Positions 36,518 to 46,103 of a stretch of 64,000 nucleotides of DNA are shown piece after piece. Source of the DNA: Polynucleobacter sp. MWH-UH24A (GTDB lineage Bacteria; Pseudomonadota; Gammaproteobacteria; Burkholderiales; Burkholderiaceae); assembly GCF_018687475.1 (NCBI RefSeq), contig NZ_CP061292.1, positions 310,001 through 374,000 of the forward strand, read 5' to 3'. The position numbers and the translations under genes were made by a program. The notes beneath the pieces were generated by a model. The model did not search any database, was not told the origin of the DNA, and saw only the letters and a program-made list of their open reading frames with translations. The stretch's first letter is position 1. Each line of letters starts with the position of its first letter.

Positions 36518-37729
36518 ATGAGAATAGTTTTTCTAACGCAGTGGTTTGACCCAGAGCCAACCTTCAAAGGAATTGTTTTTGCTCATGAGCTATTAAGACG
36601 GGATTTCGAGGTTGAAGTCATTACTGGTTTTCCTAACTACCCGGGTGGTAAGTTATATAAAGGGTATCGAATTAAACTATTACAGAAAGATTTTATTGAT
36701 GGTATTCAAATAACTCGCTTACCTTTGTACCCTAATCACGACCAGTCCGTAATTAGGCGAGTTTTAAATTACATTAGTTTTGCTGCTTCGGCTCTTTTTT
36801 ATGGTTTGTTCATACTGAAGCGAGCAGATGTAATGTACGCCTATCATCCTCCTTTAACAGTCGGTATTGTTGCTAGTATTATCAGGTTTTTCCGAGGGAT
36901 TCCGGTTGTTTATGATATTCAAGATATGTGGCCTGATACCTTGCGAGCAAGCGGCATGATTAATAGTCCCGGCACAATAAACCTAATTAGTAAAGTTTGT
37001 AATTGGGTTTATCATAATGTTGATTACATCGTTGTGCTTTCTCCTGGATTTAAGCGTTTGCTGATAGAGCGTGGGGTTCCTCAGAATAAGATCGATGTGA
37101 TATATAACTGGGCCAATGAAAAAGCATTGGTATACCGTGAAGCAGTGTTACCAAATAATTTTCCAGACGAAAGCGCATTTAAGATAGTATTTGCAGGAAA
37201 TATGGGGAAAGCTCAGGGATTAGATGCGGTTCTGGAGGCAGCTGCCTTACTCAAGTTAGCAAACTCACGAGCTGTATTTGTAATGATTGGTGGAGGTCTA
37301 GATGTTTCCCGCCTTCAATGTAGAGCAGCAGAAATGCTATTAAATAATGTAGTTTTTTTTCCAACTGTCTCCATGGAAAAAGTGAGTAACTATTTGTTTT
37401 CTGCAGACCTTCTACTTGTGCACTTGAAAAAAGATCCGCTATTTAGGATTACTATTCCTTCGAAAACTCAAGCGTACATGTGTGTGGGTAAACCACTTTT
37501 GATGGCGGTTGAAGGAGACGCATCAGAGTTAGTTAGCAAATCAAATGGTGGAATAGTTGTTCAGTCGGATAGTCCCAGGGAATTGGCTCAGGCCATTGCC
37601 CGTCTTGCATCTTTGGATAAATGTGAACTAACAAGGATGGGAGAGCAAGCGCAACAATACTATAGCGAGCACCTATCTTTAGAAATAGGAGTTAGTAAAT
37701 TTGTAAAAATTTTTAGGAAATTTCAATGA
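36518..37729 (+). CDS. wbuB: family 4 glycosyltransferase, WbuB type (L-FucNAc transferase)
   Basis: 403 aa. The N-terminus has TQWFDPEPTFKG and TGFPNYPGGKLYKGYR, and the middle has YDIQDMWPDTLRASG, all features of WbuB enzymes that follow fnlABC in many O-antigen clusters. LSPGFKRLLIERGVP and GNMGKAQGLDAVL continue the GT4 fold. Likely transfers L-FucNAc to the lipid-linked first sugar. Its stop overlaps the initiating transferase gene by 4 bases, which fits consecutive first and second steps. Confidence 0.87.
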   Translation: MRIVFLTQWFDPEPTFKGIVFAHELLRRDFEVEVITGFPNYPGGKLYKGYRIKLLQKDFIDGIQITRLPLYPNHDQSVIRRVLNYISFAASALFYGLFILKRADVMYAYHPPLTVGIVASIIRFFRGIPVVYDIQDMWPDTLRASGMINSPGTINLISKVCNWVYHNVDYIVVLSPGFKRLLIERGVPQNKIDVIYNWANEKALVYREAVLPNNFPDESAFKIVFAGNMGKAQGLDAVLEAAALLKLANSRAVFVMIGGGLDVSRLQCRAAEMLLNNVVFFPTVSMEKVSNYLFSADLLLVHLKKDPLFRITIPSKTQAYMCVGKPLLMAVEGDASELVSKSNGGIVVQSDSPRELAQAIARLASLDKCELTRMGEQAQQYYSEHLSLEIGVSKFVKIFRKFQ

Positions 37730-38313
37730 AAAGAACGTTTGATTTTTCAGTTGCGGTAATTATTTTGATTATTTTATCCCTACCCTTGATCATCTTAATG
37801 GTAATCGTTCGCATTAAACTTGGTAACCCAATTTTTTTTAAACAGACTCGCCCGGGTTTAAATACTAAGCCATTTACAATAATCAAATTTAGAACAATGA
37901 CAGAGCAATGTGATCCAAACGGCTTATTACTTTCGGATGCTCTCCGCTTAACACGATTTGGTCAATTTTTGAGAGCTTCAAGCCTTGATGAGTTGCCCGA
38001 GCTTTTAAATATTTTAAAAGGTGAAATGTCTCTAGTCGGTCCCCGGCCACTATTAATGGAGTATCTTCCGTTTTATACACCAGAGCAACTTAGAAGGCAT
38101 GAGGTGCGACCGGGTTTGACTGGTTGGGCTCAAATCAATGGACGTAATGCCATAAGTTGGGATGAAAAGTTTGAACTTGATCTTTGGTATGTAGATAATC
38201 ATAACTTGTGGATCGATATTAAAATAATACTTAAGACTATTGTGATAGTTTTCCAAAGAAAGCAGATTTGTGCTGATGGACATGTAACAATGCCGCCATT
38301 TATCGACTTTTAA
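37726..38313 (+). CDS. initiating phosphoglycosyl transferase (PglC/WcaJ type)
   Basis: 195 aa monotopic sugar-phosphate transferase. One N-terminal hydrophobic re-entrant segment (VAVIILIILSLPLIILMVI), then FFKQTRPGLNTKPFTIIKFRTM, SSLDELPELLNIL with the catalytic Asp-Glu, and GEMSLVGPRPLL, RPGLTGWAQINGRN. It transfers a sugar 1-phosphate from a UDP-sugar to undecaprenyl phosphate at the inner membrane, starting each repeat unit. The short form (no extra transmembrane domain) resembles PglC. With the aminotransferase, acetyltransferase and dehydratase genes downstream, the likely substrate is UDP-diNAcBac (inference). Confidence 0.9.
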   Translation: MKRTFDFSVAVIILIILSLPLIILMVIVRIKLGNPIFFKQTRPGLNTKPFTIIKFRTMTEQCDPNGLLLSDALRLTRFGQFLRASSLDELPELLNILKGEMSLVGPRPLLMEYLPFYTPEQLRRHEVRPGLTGWAQINGRNAISWDEKFELDLWYVDNHNLWIDIKIILKTIVIVFQRKQICADGHVTMPPFIDF

Positions 38314-38946
38314 AATTTCCTCTGACAAAAAACTAATTAATTTGACGGTTAGATGAGCATAAAATCTCATGGTAAAGAAATATCAATATTGAAGGAGTTC
38401 TTCATTTGGACGGCTCTATTTTTGTTGGCAAAGTAGAAAGCTATGATTTTTTGGTATATTTTTAGGTGATTCATTGTGGCATGAATTCTTAAAATCAAAT
38501 AAATACATATATAGCACTGCCAACTACTTGTTTGGCATAAAGCTGACGAAAATTGCTTAAGAATTTTTTGAGTGTTTTTCAAACCTAACTCAACCTACAC
38601 CCCACATTCTAATATTGCCTATACGGGGCTTGGTAATGTTATTTCTTCTTTTTGTATTACTAAACCTAATGTAAAGATTGACGATCTAAATACTGTGATA
38701 TCTTACTCGTTATTGAGCCATGATCAAACGAGAGCTTGTGCAAATTTGATCGATTACCAGTTCGGGGAGATTTTTTGGTAAGAGATGCTAATTTTTTTGT
38801 ATCAGATTAACCACCATCTCAGGGGTGTAAGTTATGAATTCGAATATTATTTATGTAGGAATATATATAAATAAGAACATTGGGGATAGCTGAACATTCT
38901 TTATAAGTTCAAAGAAAAGTATCAAATAACAATACTGGAATAAAGC
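38314..38946. other. gene-free stretch, possibly decayed
   Basis: 633 bases between the initiating transferase and the aminotransferase. The longest frame (GTG at 38572 to 38781, 69 codons) shows no family resemblance and no good ribosome-binding site, so I do not call it. In related clusters an acetyltransferase gene often lies at this point; here it sits downstream at 41897. The stretch may be what remains of a deleted gene. It probably also holds the promoter for the next gene. Confidence 0.4.
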
Positions 38947-40134
38947 ATGATTGATTCATCACTCTGGCAATGGCCACATTTTACTGCTGAAGAGGCTAAT
39001 TCAGTACATGCTGTCTTATTAAGCAATAAGGTCAATTATTGGACTGGTGATGAATGCCGTGAATTTGAAAAAGAGTTTGCTGCTTGGTGCGGTGTTAGTC
39101 ACGCAATTGCCTTAGCGAATGGAACATTGGCTTTAGATTTGGCATTAAAAGCACTAGGTATTGGATCTGGGGATGAGGTTATCGTAACTCCCCGTACATT
39201 TATTGCAAGTGTTTCATGTGTTGTTAATGCAGGCGCCACACCTATATTTGCTGATGTTGACTTCAATAGTGGTTGTATATCTGCAGATTCAATTGCTCAT
39301 GTAATTACACCCAAGACCAAGGCAATTATTCCAGTTCATTTGGGCGGCTATCCGTGTGATATGGATCAGATAATCGATTTGGCATCAAAATATGGCCTCA
39401 AGGTAATTGAGGATTGTGCCCAAGCTCATGGTGCTCGATATAAGGGTAGATCTGTAGGTAGTTTTGGGGACATTGGTGCCTGGAGTTTTTGTCAGGACAA
39501 GATTATGACAACGGGTGGTGAGGGTGGATTGGTAACTACAAACAACCATGAACTATGGTCGAAAATGTGGTCATTTAAGGATCATGGAAAAAGTTATGAT
39601 GCTATTTACAGCCGAACACATCCACCAGGTTTCCGATGGTTACACGAGTCGTTTGGCACTAACTGGCGAATGCTAGAAATGCAAGCTGTTATTGGACGTA
39701 TTCAGCTCAAAAGAATGTCTGATTGGAATGCTAAGCGAACAAAAAATGCTATTGCAATATGGGATACATGTAAAAAGCATCCTGCTTTACGTGTACCGGT
39801 GTTTGAGAATCATAATAATAAATCTATTCATGCACAATACAAGTGTTATTGCTATGTGAATCTAGAAATGTTAGCAGATGGCTGGTCGCGGGATAGAATA
39901 ATTGAAGAGATTAACGCTCTTGGTGTGCCTTGTTTTCAGGGTTCGTGTTCAGAAGTTTATCTTGAGAAGGCCTTTGATGGTACCAGTTGGCGTCCTAAGG
40001 ATAGGTTGCCAATTGCAAAGGAATTAGGCGAAACATCATTAGTGTTTTTGGTTCATCCAACATTAACCAATTATGAAGTTCTTGAGACTTGTAACGCTAT
40101 AAATATTGTTATGGAAAAAGCAAGCAGATACTAA
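38947..40134 (+). CDS. DegT/DnrJ/EryC1-family sugar aminotransferase
   Basis: 395 aa PLP-dependent aminotransferase. FEKEFAAWCGVSHAIALANGT at the N-terminus, VIVTPRTFIASVSCVV, VIEDCAQAHGARYKG, and WSFCQDKIMTTGGEGG carrying the Schiff-base Lys. It probably aminates C-4 of the UDP-4-keto-6-deoxy-GlcNAc made by the dehydratase at 43039 (PglE role). The acetyltransferase at 41897 would then finish UDP-diNAcBac. The assignment to that pathway rests on context. Confidence 0.86.
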   Translation: MIDSSLWQWPHFTAEEANSVHAVLLSNKVNYWTGDECREFEKEFAAWCGVSHAIALANGTLALDLALKALGIGSGDEVIVTPRTFIASVSCVVNAGATPIFADVDFNSGCISADSIAHVITPKTKAIIPVHLGGYPCDMDQIIDLASKYGLKVIEDCAQAHGARYKGRSVGSFGDIGAWSFCQDKIMTTGGEGGLVTTNNHELWSKMWSFKDHGKSYDAIYSRTHPPGFRWLHESFGTNWRMLEMQAVIGRIQLKRMSDWNAKRTKNAIAIWDTCKKHPALRVPVFENHNNKSIHAQYKCYCYVNLEMLADGWSRDRIIEEINALGVPCFQGSCSEVYLEKAFDGTSWRPKDRLPIAKELGETSLVFLVHPTLTNYEVLETCNAINIVMEKASRY

Positions 40135-40146
40135 ATAAATAAAATT

Positions 40147-41466
40147 TTATCGTTTCAGTCCTACCGTCCTAAGCCCTTGCTTAATGAAGGCAGGTTCAGA
40201 AAGGATTGATAGAAGCTCAGAAAATGTAATAAAACGACCCGTATTATTTAAGGCCAATGGGGAAAATGTACGTATGAGAGATTTTTTTTGTGCTAAGGAC
40301 CCTGCAAATCTTGCATTCACATTAAGTGTATCTATTCCAAAATCAAATTTAAATAAAAAATACAATGATTCAGATGACATTTCACAATATTGTTGTTTTT
40401 TTTCTCGATTAGTTATCTTGAGACCGCGTCGCCAACTAAAATTAACATAACAATTTAAATCAGTAATTTTTATATTTTGACTGGGCAGAAGTTCGAATAT
40501 ACATAACAGAAAAATTAACACTTTATTGTTCCGCATTCTCACTCTTAGACACATTTCCTCACAAACGGACTTTAATTTAGGAAAGTCATAAAAATTTTTA
40601 GGTTCAAGGAGCGGCCTATTTAATGCTTTTTTATAAGCTACATTCCAAAACTGAATTGCTGATAGATTGCATTTCGAGCTTACGCCATCCCAATTTTCAT
40701 AGGGCACCATTAGAAATGGATCAGAATCTGTATAACGATTGATAAACTCTACAGTTTTATCTGGTGTATTTATTTCATCATTCATATATGAATTTTCAGT
40801 ATGACAAAATCTAACCATACTTGCAAATGGCACAATAAAATCTGGTCTTAAAACATCAGATTGTATTTTAATGCGCTGTAGTTTTTCATTCGCCAATAAT
40901 GCTCTGCTTGTTCCGTCAAGTGATCCACCCTCAACCCAGTTTGCATACGAAAATTGAGTAAAAAGAATATCAACGGAATCAGTTGTCTCCTTTATATCTT
41001 GTACTCGATCTGGCGTTTCTAGGATACAGTCGTTAGCGTTAAGAATCTTTTTGCCATCCACTTCTATAAGGGCCCATGAGTCATAGAATGGTACTTGCCC
41101 AATAGTGATAAAAAAGCCGTTTGAAATTTGAACTCTCTCTCTATTTTCGAGTTCTAATACCATAAAGCCTTGACTTTCAAGAAAAGACTTAACTCTACCA
41201 TCACGAGTTTTCTGAAAAACTATCGTAATATAACTTCGGATTTCATTGTTTATTGATTTTAAAAAAGGAATTGAAAAGTGATCTGGATGCTCGTGTGAAT
41301 AATAGATAAATAATTTTTTTTCTGAAAATCGATCAAATACAACATCATCTACGATCAAGTCCCATCCATTATTAAATGCCGTTCCATTTAAATAAGGATC
41401 ATTAAGAAGGATGACCTCCTCGTTCTCAATTGAAAAACAAGCATGAGAAAAAAATTGAATATTCAT
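40147..41466 (-). CDS. metallo-beta-lactamase-fold protein, CMAH-like
   Basis: 439 aa on the minus strand, opposite to its neighbours. The MBL metal motif is SHEHPDH (His58, His60, Asp62, His63), preceded by the conserved DPYLNG. Later segments ILNANDCIL and LFTQFSYANWVEGG recall the catalytic domain of CMP-Neu5Ac hydroxylase and related proteins. No Rieske iron-sulphur motif is seen. The last about 150 residues are unlike anything I know. It separates the aminotransferase from the acetyltransferase gene of what should be one pathway. An N-acyl-sugar hydrolase or oxygenase-related role is conceivable but unproven. Confidence 0.7.
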   Translation of the reverse strand: MNIQFFSHACFSIENEEVILLNDPYLNGTAFNNGWDLIVDDVVFDRFSEKKLFIYYSHEHPDHFSIPFLKSINNEIRSYITIVFQKTRDGRVKSFLESQGFMVLELENRERVQISNGFFITIGQVPFYDSWALIEVDGKKILNANDCILETPDRVQDIKETTDSVDILFTQFSYANWVEGGSLDGTSRALLANEKLQRIKIQSDVLRPDFIVPFASMVRFCHTENSYMNDEINTPDKTVEFINRYTDSDPFLMVPYENWDGVSSKCNLSAIQFWNVAYKKALNRPLLEPKNFYDFPKLKSVCEEMCLRVRMRNNKVLIFLLCIFELLPSQNIKITDLNCYVNFSWRRGLKITNREKKQQYCEMSSESLYFLFKFDFGIDTLNVNARFAGSLAQKKSLIRTFSPLALNNTGRFITFSELLSILSEPAFIKQGLRTVGLKR

Positions 41467-41896
41467 TTTTCACTGCGTCCATTGACAAGGGCGCCTTTCA
41501 GCATCCCAAAATATTACAAAGGCACTTTACTCTTTTCAAAGCCTTAACATGTTAATTTTTTTCTACAACTATTTGTCGCTGAATTTCTTCAGCTTATGCA
41601 TTTAACACTTCATGAGATTTTATCTGAAATTCCAGTTAGATAAGTGAAAGTTTTAATTGTTAGCCCCGCGCATTAGTTGAATAGTAAAAATTTAGTATTT
41701 AAGACTACGAAATAATTTTATATATATTTTGCGTGACTTTTTGTTATGTATAGTAGCAGCATACCTTTACGTAACCTATTACAATTACTAAACTATAAAA
41801 ACCTAAAATTTAATGCTGTACAACAAAAAACAAAAACCTTATGCTACAGATCGCACAATTAAAGTAGATACAAATATGATAATTAAAGGATAGGCA
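41467..41896. other. divergent promoter region
   Basis: 430 bases between the minus-strand MBL-fold gene and the + strand acetyltransferase gene. It should contain promoters in both directions. TTGCGT and TATAGT occur in the right orientation near 41730-41755 but with only about 14 bases between them, so I do not call a promoter. AAAGGA 10 bases before 41897 is a good ribosome-binding site. Confidence 0.4.
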
Positions 41897-42592
41897 ATGA
41901 ATGGTAAGAGAGAGAGTAACTCTAATGCTAGTAATGTACCTCACTTACGACCGCTTATAATATTTGGAGCGGGTGGACACGCTGTAAGTGTTGCAAATGT
42001 TGCCTTATCTGCTGGATACACAATAAAGTACTTTGTTGATAAAAATAGAAAAGGGTTGGATTTATTAGGTTATAAAATCATAGAAGATATAACTGCGATT
42101 GACAATACTAACAACTACAGCTTTGCAATAGCTATTGGGGATAATGCTGTAAGAGAAAAAAAATACAATGAGCTAATTGCAGCAACACCTAACCTCTATT
42201 TCCCCCCTTTAGTTCATTCGACAGCAGTTATTTCATTTTTTACTAACATTGGCGATGGGTCAGTTATAATGCCCAAAGCTGTTATTGGCCCGAACTCAAA
42301 TGTTGGTATGTTTTGTTTAATCAATACACAAGCGTCAATAGACCACGACTGCCTCATGCTTAACTATTCTTCATTAGGGCCTGCAGCTGTAACTGGAGGA
42401 ATGGTAATAATAGGACAACGTTCTGCCATTTCTATTGGCGCAACAATTAAACACGGATTAAAAATAGGAGACGATTGTGTTATTGGGGCTAATAGTTACT
42501 TAAATAAAGACTTGCCAAATAATCAAGTTGTTTACGGTTCGCCCGCAAAGCAGATCAGAGCTCACAAGATTGGTGACGCATACTTAAGATAA
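41897..42592 (+). CDS. NeuD/PglD-type sugar O/N-acetyltransferase
   Basis: 231 aa. The N-terminal domain binds the nucleotide-sugar (LIIFGAGGHAVSVANVAL), and the C-terminal left-handed beta-helix is visible as hexapeptide-like repeats from about residue 110 (VISFFTNIGDGSVIMPKAVI). IDHDCLM contains the catalytic His of PglD-like acetyltransferases, and VVYGSPAKQIR closes the fold. Likely N-acetylates the 4-amino group of UDP-2-acetamido-4-amino-2,4,6-trideoxyhexose. It is transcribed alone, with AT-rich gaps on both sides. Confidence 0.85.
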   Translation: MNGKRESNSNASNVPHLRPLIIFGAGGHAVSVANVALSAGYTIKYFVDKNRKGLDLLGYKIIEDITAIDNTNNYSFAIAIGDNAVREKKYNELIAATPNLYFPPLVHSTAVISFFTNIGDGSVIMPKAVIGPNSNVGMFCLINTQASIDHDCLMLNYSSLGPAAVTGGMVIIGQRSAISIGATIKHGLKIGDDCVIGANSYLNKDLPNNQVVYGSPAKQIRAHKIGDAYLR

Positions 42593-43038
42593 TCAAATTA
42601 ACTCTATAGCAGCTTCAAGCATAATTAAACTCAACTCAATATGGCATTGTTTTGTTGTTATATTACAAAGTCTAGATAATGCAATTAGTGTTCTAAAGCT
42701 AAGAATTGTTATGCTAGATTGAGAAGTCCTGAAAGTAGCAGTATTTTGAGCAAACTACAAAGTAACTCTAAAATCAATTAATAAAAAACAGTATAACGAT
42801 ACTTTCGGATACTATCATTCCCAAATATTTTTTGATTTGACCAAAATCTAATTTGCTTACCGTGCTTTCTTAATAATATTAAATTTCCAGAATAAAACAG
42901 CTGGTTTTACAATCATTCATTATCTTTTTAGTTGTTTGGGTAATACCCAAGCTTCAGATAGTTTGATAATGCTTTTACTTTAATAAATTTGATGAAATAC
43001 TTTATATTCCACTTGAATATCTAATTTATAATTAATTT
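42593..43038. other. AT-rich intergenic gap
   Basis: 446 bases between the acetyltransferase and the WbpM/PglF-type gene; no gene, repeat or hairpin of note seen on either strand. The last 60 bases before 43039 are nearly pure A/T and may contain the promoter of the dehydratase gene. Confidence 0.4.
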
Positions 43039-45042
43039 ATGTTCAATAATATATTCAAGCATTTTCTGCTTAATCTACCACGTTTAGTTAAGAGAACTTT
43101 AGTAGTTTTTTTAGACTTTATCATTTGCGGATTGAGTGTGTGGCTTGCGTTTGGACTGCGTGAGGATAATTGGGGGTATTTTCAGGGTCACCAGTGGATT
43201 GTGTTCCTTGTTGTTATTGGATTAGCATTCCCCCTCTTTATCTCCTTTGAACTATATCGTGCTATTTTTAGATATATTGGTACAGTTGCTTTTATTTCCA
43301 TCATACGTGTTTTTATCATTTATGCCGGCTTATTTTTCGGTATTTTCACACTCTATGGCGTGGATGGAGTTCCAAGATCAATAGGGATTATTCAGCCAAT
43401 GTTATTGTTTTTTGGGGTTGGCATTACCCGATATCTGGTCCGGTATTGGTTAAGCGATAGCAGAAATTTTCAAGATTCTAATCAAAGGGCCCAGTCCATT
43501 GGGCTAATTTATGGGGCTGGTTCTGCTGGACGTCAATTAGCATCAGTCTTAACTAATAATAAAGAGTTTTTAATTAAAGGCTTTATCGATGATGATGTTC
43601 ATTTGCAGGGGAGATCGATTAATGGTATTACTGTCTATCGAAACAGCAACCTGCAGGATTTGATTCGTCGATTAGGTATTACAGACGTATTTCTTGCGAT
43701 TCCTTCTGTTAGTCAAGATCGTAGGAGAGAAATCATTGCCTCATTAAATGGATTCAGTGTTCGTGTACGGACTTTGCCCAGTCTAATTGATCTAGCCTCT
43801 GGCCGAGTACGAATTTCTGATCTACATGACTTAGATATGAATGATCTCCTCGGAAGGGTAGCCGTCAATCCCGATATAGAATTATTGGAAAAGAACATTC
43901 GCGGTCAAGTGATTTTAGTAACTGGGGCGGGCGGTTCTATTGGTAGTGAACTATGTCGCCAAATTATTAATTTTTCTCCTAAAACCATAGTTCTGCTTGA
44001 CAGTAGTGAGCATTCTCTTTATTTAATATATGAAGAATTAAAAAGAAAGCTCACTAGTCTAAAAAATGATCTTTCAAATGAAAATAGTAATGAAAGTGCT
44101 GTCCTGGATCTAACTTCATTGCCCAGACTAGAGCCATGCTTGGCCTCTGTGCGCGATAGTAATCTCTTGCTGAACATTTTTAAGACTTATCAACCATTTA
44201 TAGTCTTTCATGCGGCAGCGTACAAGCACGTTACATTGGTGGAAGACAATCCTTCTGAAGGTATTCGCAATAATGTTTTTGGAACATTAGCTTGTGCCCA
44301 GGCAAGCTTAGAATGTGGGGTACCTAATTTTGTTCTGGTGAGTACCGATAAGGCTGTTAGGCCAACAAATATCATGGGTGCAAGTAAGCGTATCGCAGAA
44401 CTAGTACTGCAAGCAATGCAAAATTGTGCCCCTATAGATGGCCACAAAACTAAATTTTCAATGGTCCGTTTTGGAAATGTACTTGGCTCATCTGGATCTG
44501 TTGCTCCACTATTTAATGCGCAAATTGCTGCTGGCGGCCCCGTTACTCTGACTCATCCTGACGTTACGCGGTATTTCATGACGATCCCCGAGGCGGCGCA
44601 GTTGGTGATTCAAGCAAGTTCAATGGCTACGGGGGGTGATGTTTTTGTGCTGGATATGGGCGAGCCAGTTCGAATTTATGATTTAGCCGTCAACATGATC
44701 TATCTGTCAGGCCATTTGGTTAAAGATGAAAGCCACCCTCAGGGTAATATTGAGATAAAAGTGATCGGATTGCGCCCTGGTGAGAAGCTCTATGAAGAGC
44801 TTCTGATTGGTGATAATCCACAACCGACTGCCCATCCAAAAATAATGAAGGCGCATGAAGATTTTTTACCGTGGGATGAGTTACAGCAAGAGTTAGAAAG
44901 ATTGAAATTGGCTTTGGATTCATCTGATTCTGAGTTAATCAGAGATATGCTTAAAAAGTTAGTACCCGGCTACAAGCCTAACCCTGATACAGAGAGGCTG
45001 AATGAGAAGGGGAATAACCAAAATTATGAGTACGCCACTTAG
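43039..45042 (+). CDS. pglF: membrane-bound UDP-GlcNAc 4,6-dehydratase (WbpM/PglF family)
   Basis: 667 aa. Four hydrophobic segments in the first about 140 residues anchor it in the inner membrane. A first Rossmann domain has YGAGSAGRQLASVL; the catalytic SDR domain has VTGAGGSIGSELCRQI, FHAAAYKHVTLVEDNP, STDKAVRPTNIMGASKR. The Tyr of YxxxK is Met here (MGASK), as is known for WbpM. It converts UDP-GlcNAc to the UDP-4-keto-6-deoxy sugar, starting the bacillosamine- or QuiNAc-type pathways. It is the last gene of the glycan island. Symbol pglF is chosen for context; wbpM is equally valid. Confidence 0.9.
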   Translation: MFNNIFKHFLLNLPRLVKRTLVVFLDFIICGLSVWLAFGLREDNWGYFQGHQWIVFLVVIGLAFPLFISFELYRAIFRYIGTVAFISIIRVFIIYAGLFFGIFTLYGVDGVPRSIGIIQPMLLFFGVGITRYLVRYWLSDSRNFQDSNQRAQSIGLIYGAGSAGRQLASVLTNNKEFLIKGFIDDDVHLQGRSINGITVYRNSNLQDLIRRLGITDVFLAIPSVSQDRRREIIASLNGFSVRVRTLPSLIDLASGRVRISDLHDLDMNDLLGRVAVNPDIELLEKNIRGQVILVTGAGGSIGSELCRQIINFSPKTIVLLDSSEHSLYLIYEELKRKLTSLKNDLSNENSNESAVLDLTSLPRLEPCLASVRDSNLLLNIFKTYQPFIVFHAAAYKHVTLVEDNPSEGIRNNVFGTLACAQASLECGVPNFVLVSTDKAVRPTNIMGASKRIAELVLQAMQNCAPIDGHKTKFSMVRFGNVLGSSGSVAPLFNAQIAAGGPVTLTHPDVTRYFMTIPEAAQLVIQASSMATGGDVFVLDMGEPVRIYDLAVNMIYLSGHLVKDESHPQGNIEIKVIGLRPGEKLYEELLIGDNPQPTAHPKIMKAHEDFLPWDELQQELERLKLALDSSDSELIRDMLKKLVPGYKPNPDTERLNEKGNNQNYEYAT

Positions 45043-45452
45043 TGATGATTTTGTACCAAGATCTCGCTATATATGAGAGTAGCTATAGATCATGATGTTT
45101 TCGGTTTTAAATAATTTTCAATATTTTATTAAAAAATTCTTTGAGCCCATGCGCTCATTAACGGTTTTGTGTTTCAATATTTATGGGCTATCCGAATCTA
45201 ACGATTCTGGCTACAAAAAATTCAATGCGCCTATTTTATTTTGCATATGAATTCTCTCATTGAATCTATTAATCATTTCCAATGAGTGGATTGTCAAATA
45301 CATACTTACTCGTTGCGTGAATCTCTATCAAATATTCAATCTTATGCAAAGCTCACTCGCTTCGAGTAACAGCCCTTTTTTTAATTTCTAATCGATATGG
45401 ATCTCCTCACTAGTGGATTGCTTGTATATGTGATGTATCAGACTAAACTTAT
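45043..45452. other. junction between glycan island and RecET region
   Basis: 410 bases between convergent genes, with no gene recognised. A small hairpin ACTCG-ctt-CGAGT at 45355-45367 is followed eight bases later by seven T, which could be a weak terminator for the pglF transcript. This is the natural place to look for an island boundary, but I saw no direct repeats or attachment site. Confidence 0.4.
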
Positions 45453-46103
45453 CTATCCTATTTTTTGTCTCAGCAGCTCTTTACGATTAAGCGCGCTATG
45501 ACCTACGCGCACCATTGTTGGCTTCTCCATGATTGCTGGTGCGTTCGGTATTTTTAGTTCCGGCACACTAATTCCAAACGCGAGACGTGCACACTGTTGT
45601 AGGGTTTTATGTCGCAACATTCGCCTGGGCATCTGCATCCAGATGGGATGATCGGTTTTGAGTTCTGTGTAGTATTCCCGAACGGTAATTGGCTGGATGA
45701 GATCTGCGCGATAGATGGAGCACTCCATCCAAATAGGAATGCCCTCTTCGGTCTCAGTGGCTTGGCTAAAGGTGAGTCCTTTAAAATTGGGTTCTCGATG
45801 GATCATGGCAACCCAGCCATCAATCGGAATGTAGACTTCATAGCCGCCATCCAGATTAAGTTCCCAATCAATCTGACCTAGTAGGGGGCTGAGCTTAAAG
45901 CGTAAAGCGGTTCTTAAGATCAATTTCAAGGCCTCCTCGGGAACCACAGCTTCCTTGGCCCAATGACTGAGTTCCTGGGAGGTTATCGCAAGGGTATTGG
46001 CCACCTTCGTCACCAATGTATCCAGTGTGGGTTCGCTGGGCCGATGAGATTGATCCCCATCCAAAAGATCCTCGGGTAAATCTAGAATGGAGACTCTCTT
46101 CAT
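45453..46103 (-). CDS. recT: RecT-family single-strand annealing protein
   Basis: 216 aa. It shows the RecT/Bet core: LSPLLGQIDWELN, VYIPIDGWVAMIHREPNFKGL, and near the end MPRRMLRHKTLQQCARLAFG. These proteins coat and anneal single-stranded DNA in phage-type recombination. Slightly shorter than E. coli RecT (269 aa). The start overlaps the stop of the exonuclease gene upstream by 4 bases, so both are co-translated. No other phage structural genes are nearby. Confidence 0.85.
   Translation of the reverse strand: MKRVSILDLPEDLLDGDQSHRPSEPTLDTLVTKVANTLAITSQELSHWAKEAVVPEEALKLILRTALRFKLSPLLGQIDWELNLDGGYEVYIPIDGWVAMIHREPNFKGLTFSQATETEEGIPIWMECSIYRADLIQPITVREYYTELKTDHPIWMQMPRRMLRHKTLQQCARLAFGISVPELKIPNAPAIMEKPTMVRVGHSALNRKELLRQKIG

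Noticed and set aside
38367..38582. Minus-strand 71-codon frame and the overlapping + strand frame to 38781
   Set aside because: No family resemblance, no start signals, and both lie in an apparently decayed gap.
40184..40450. + strand frame of 88 codons inside the MBL-fold gene
   Set aside because: Fully contained in, and antisense to, a longer gene with a clear metal-binding motif.
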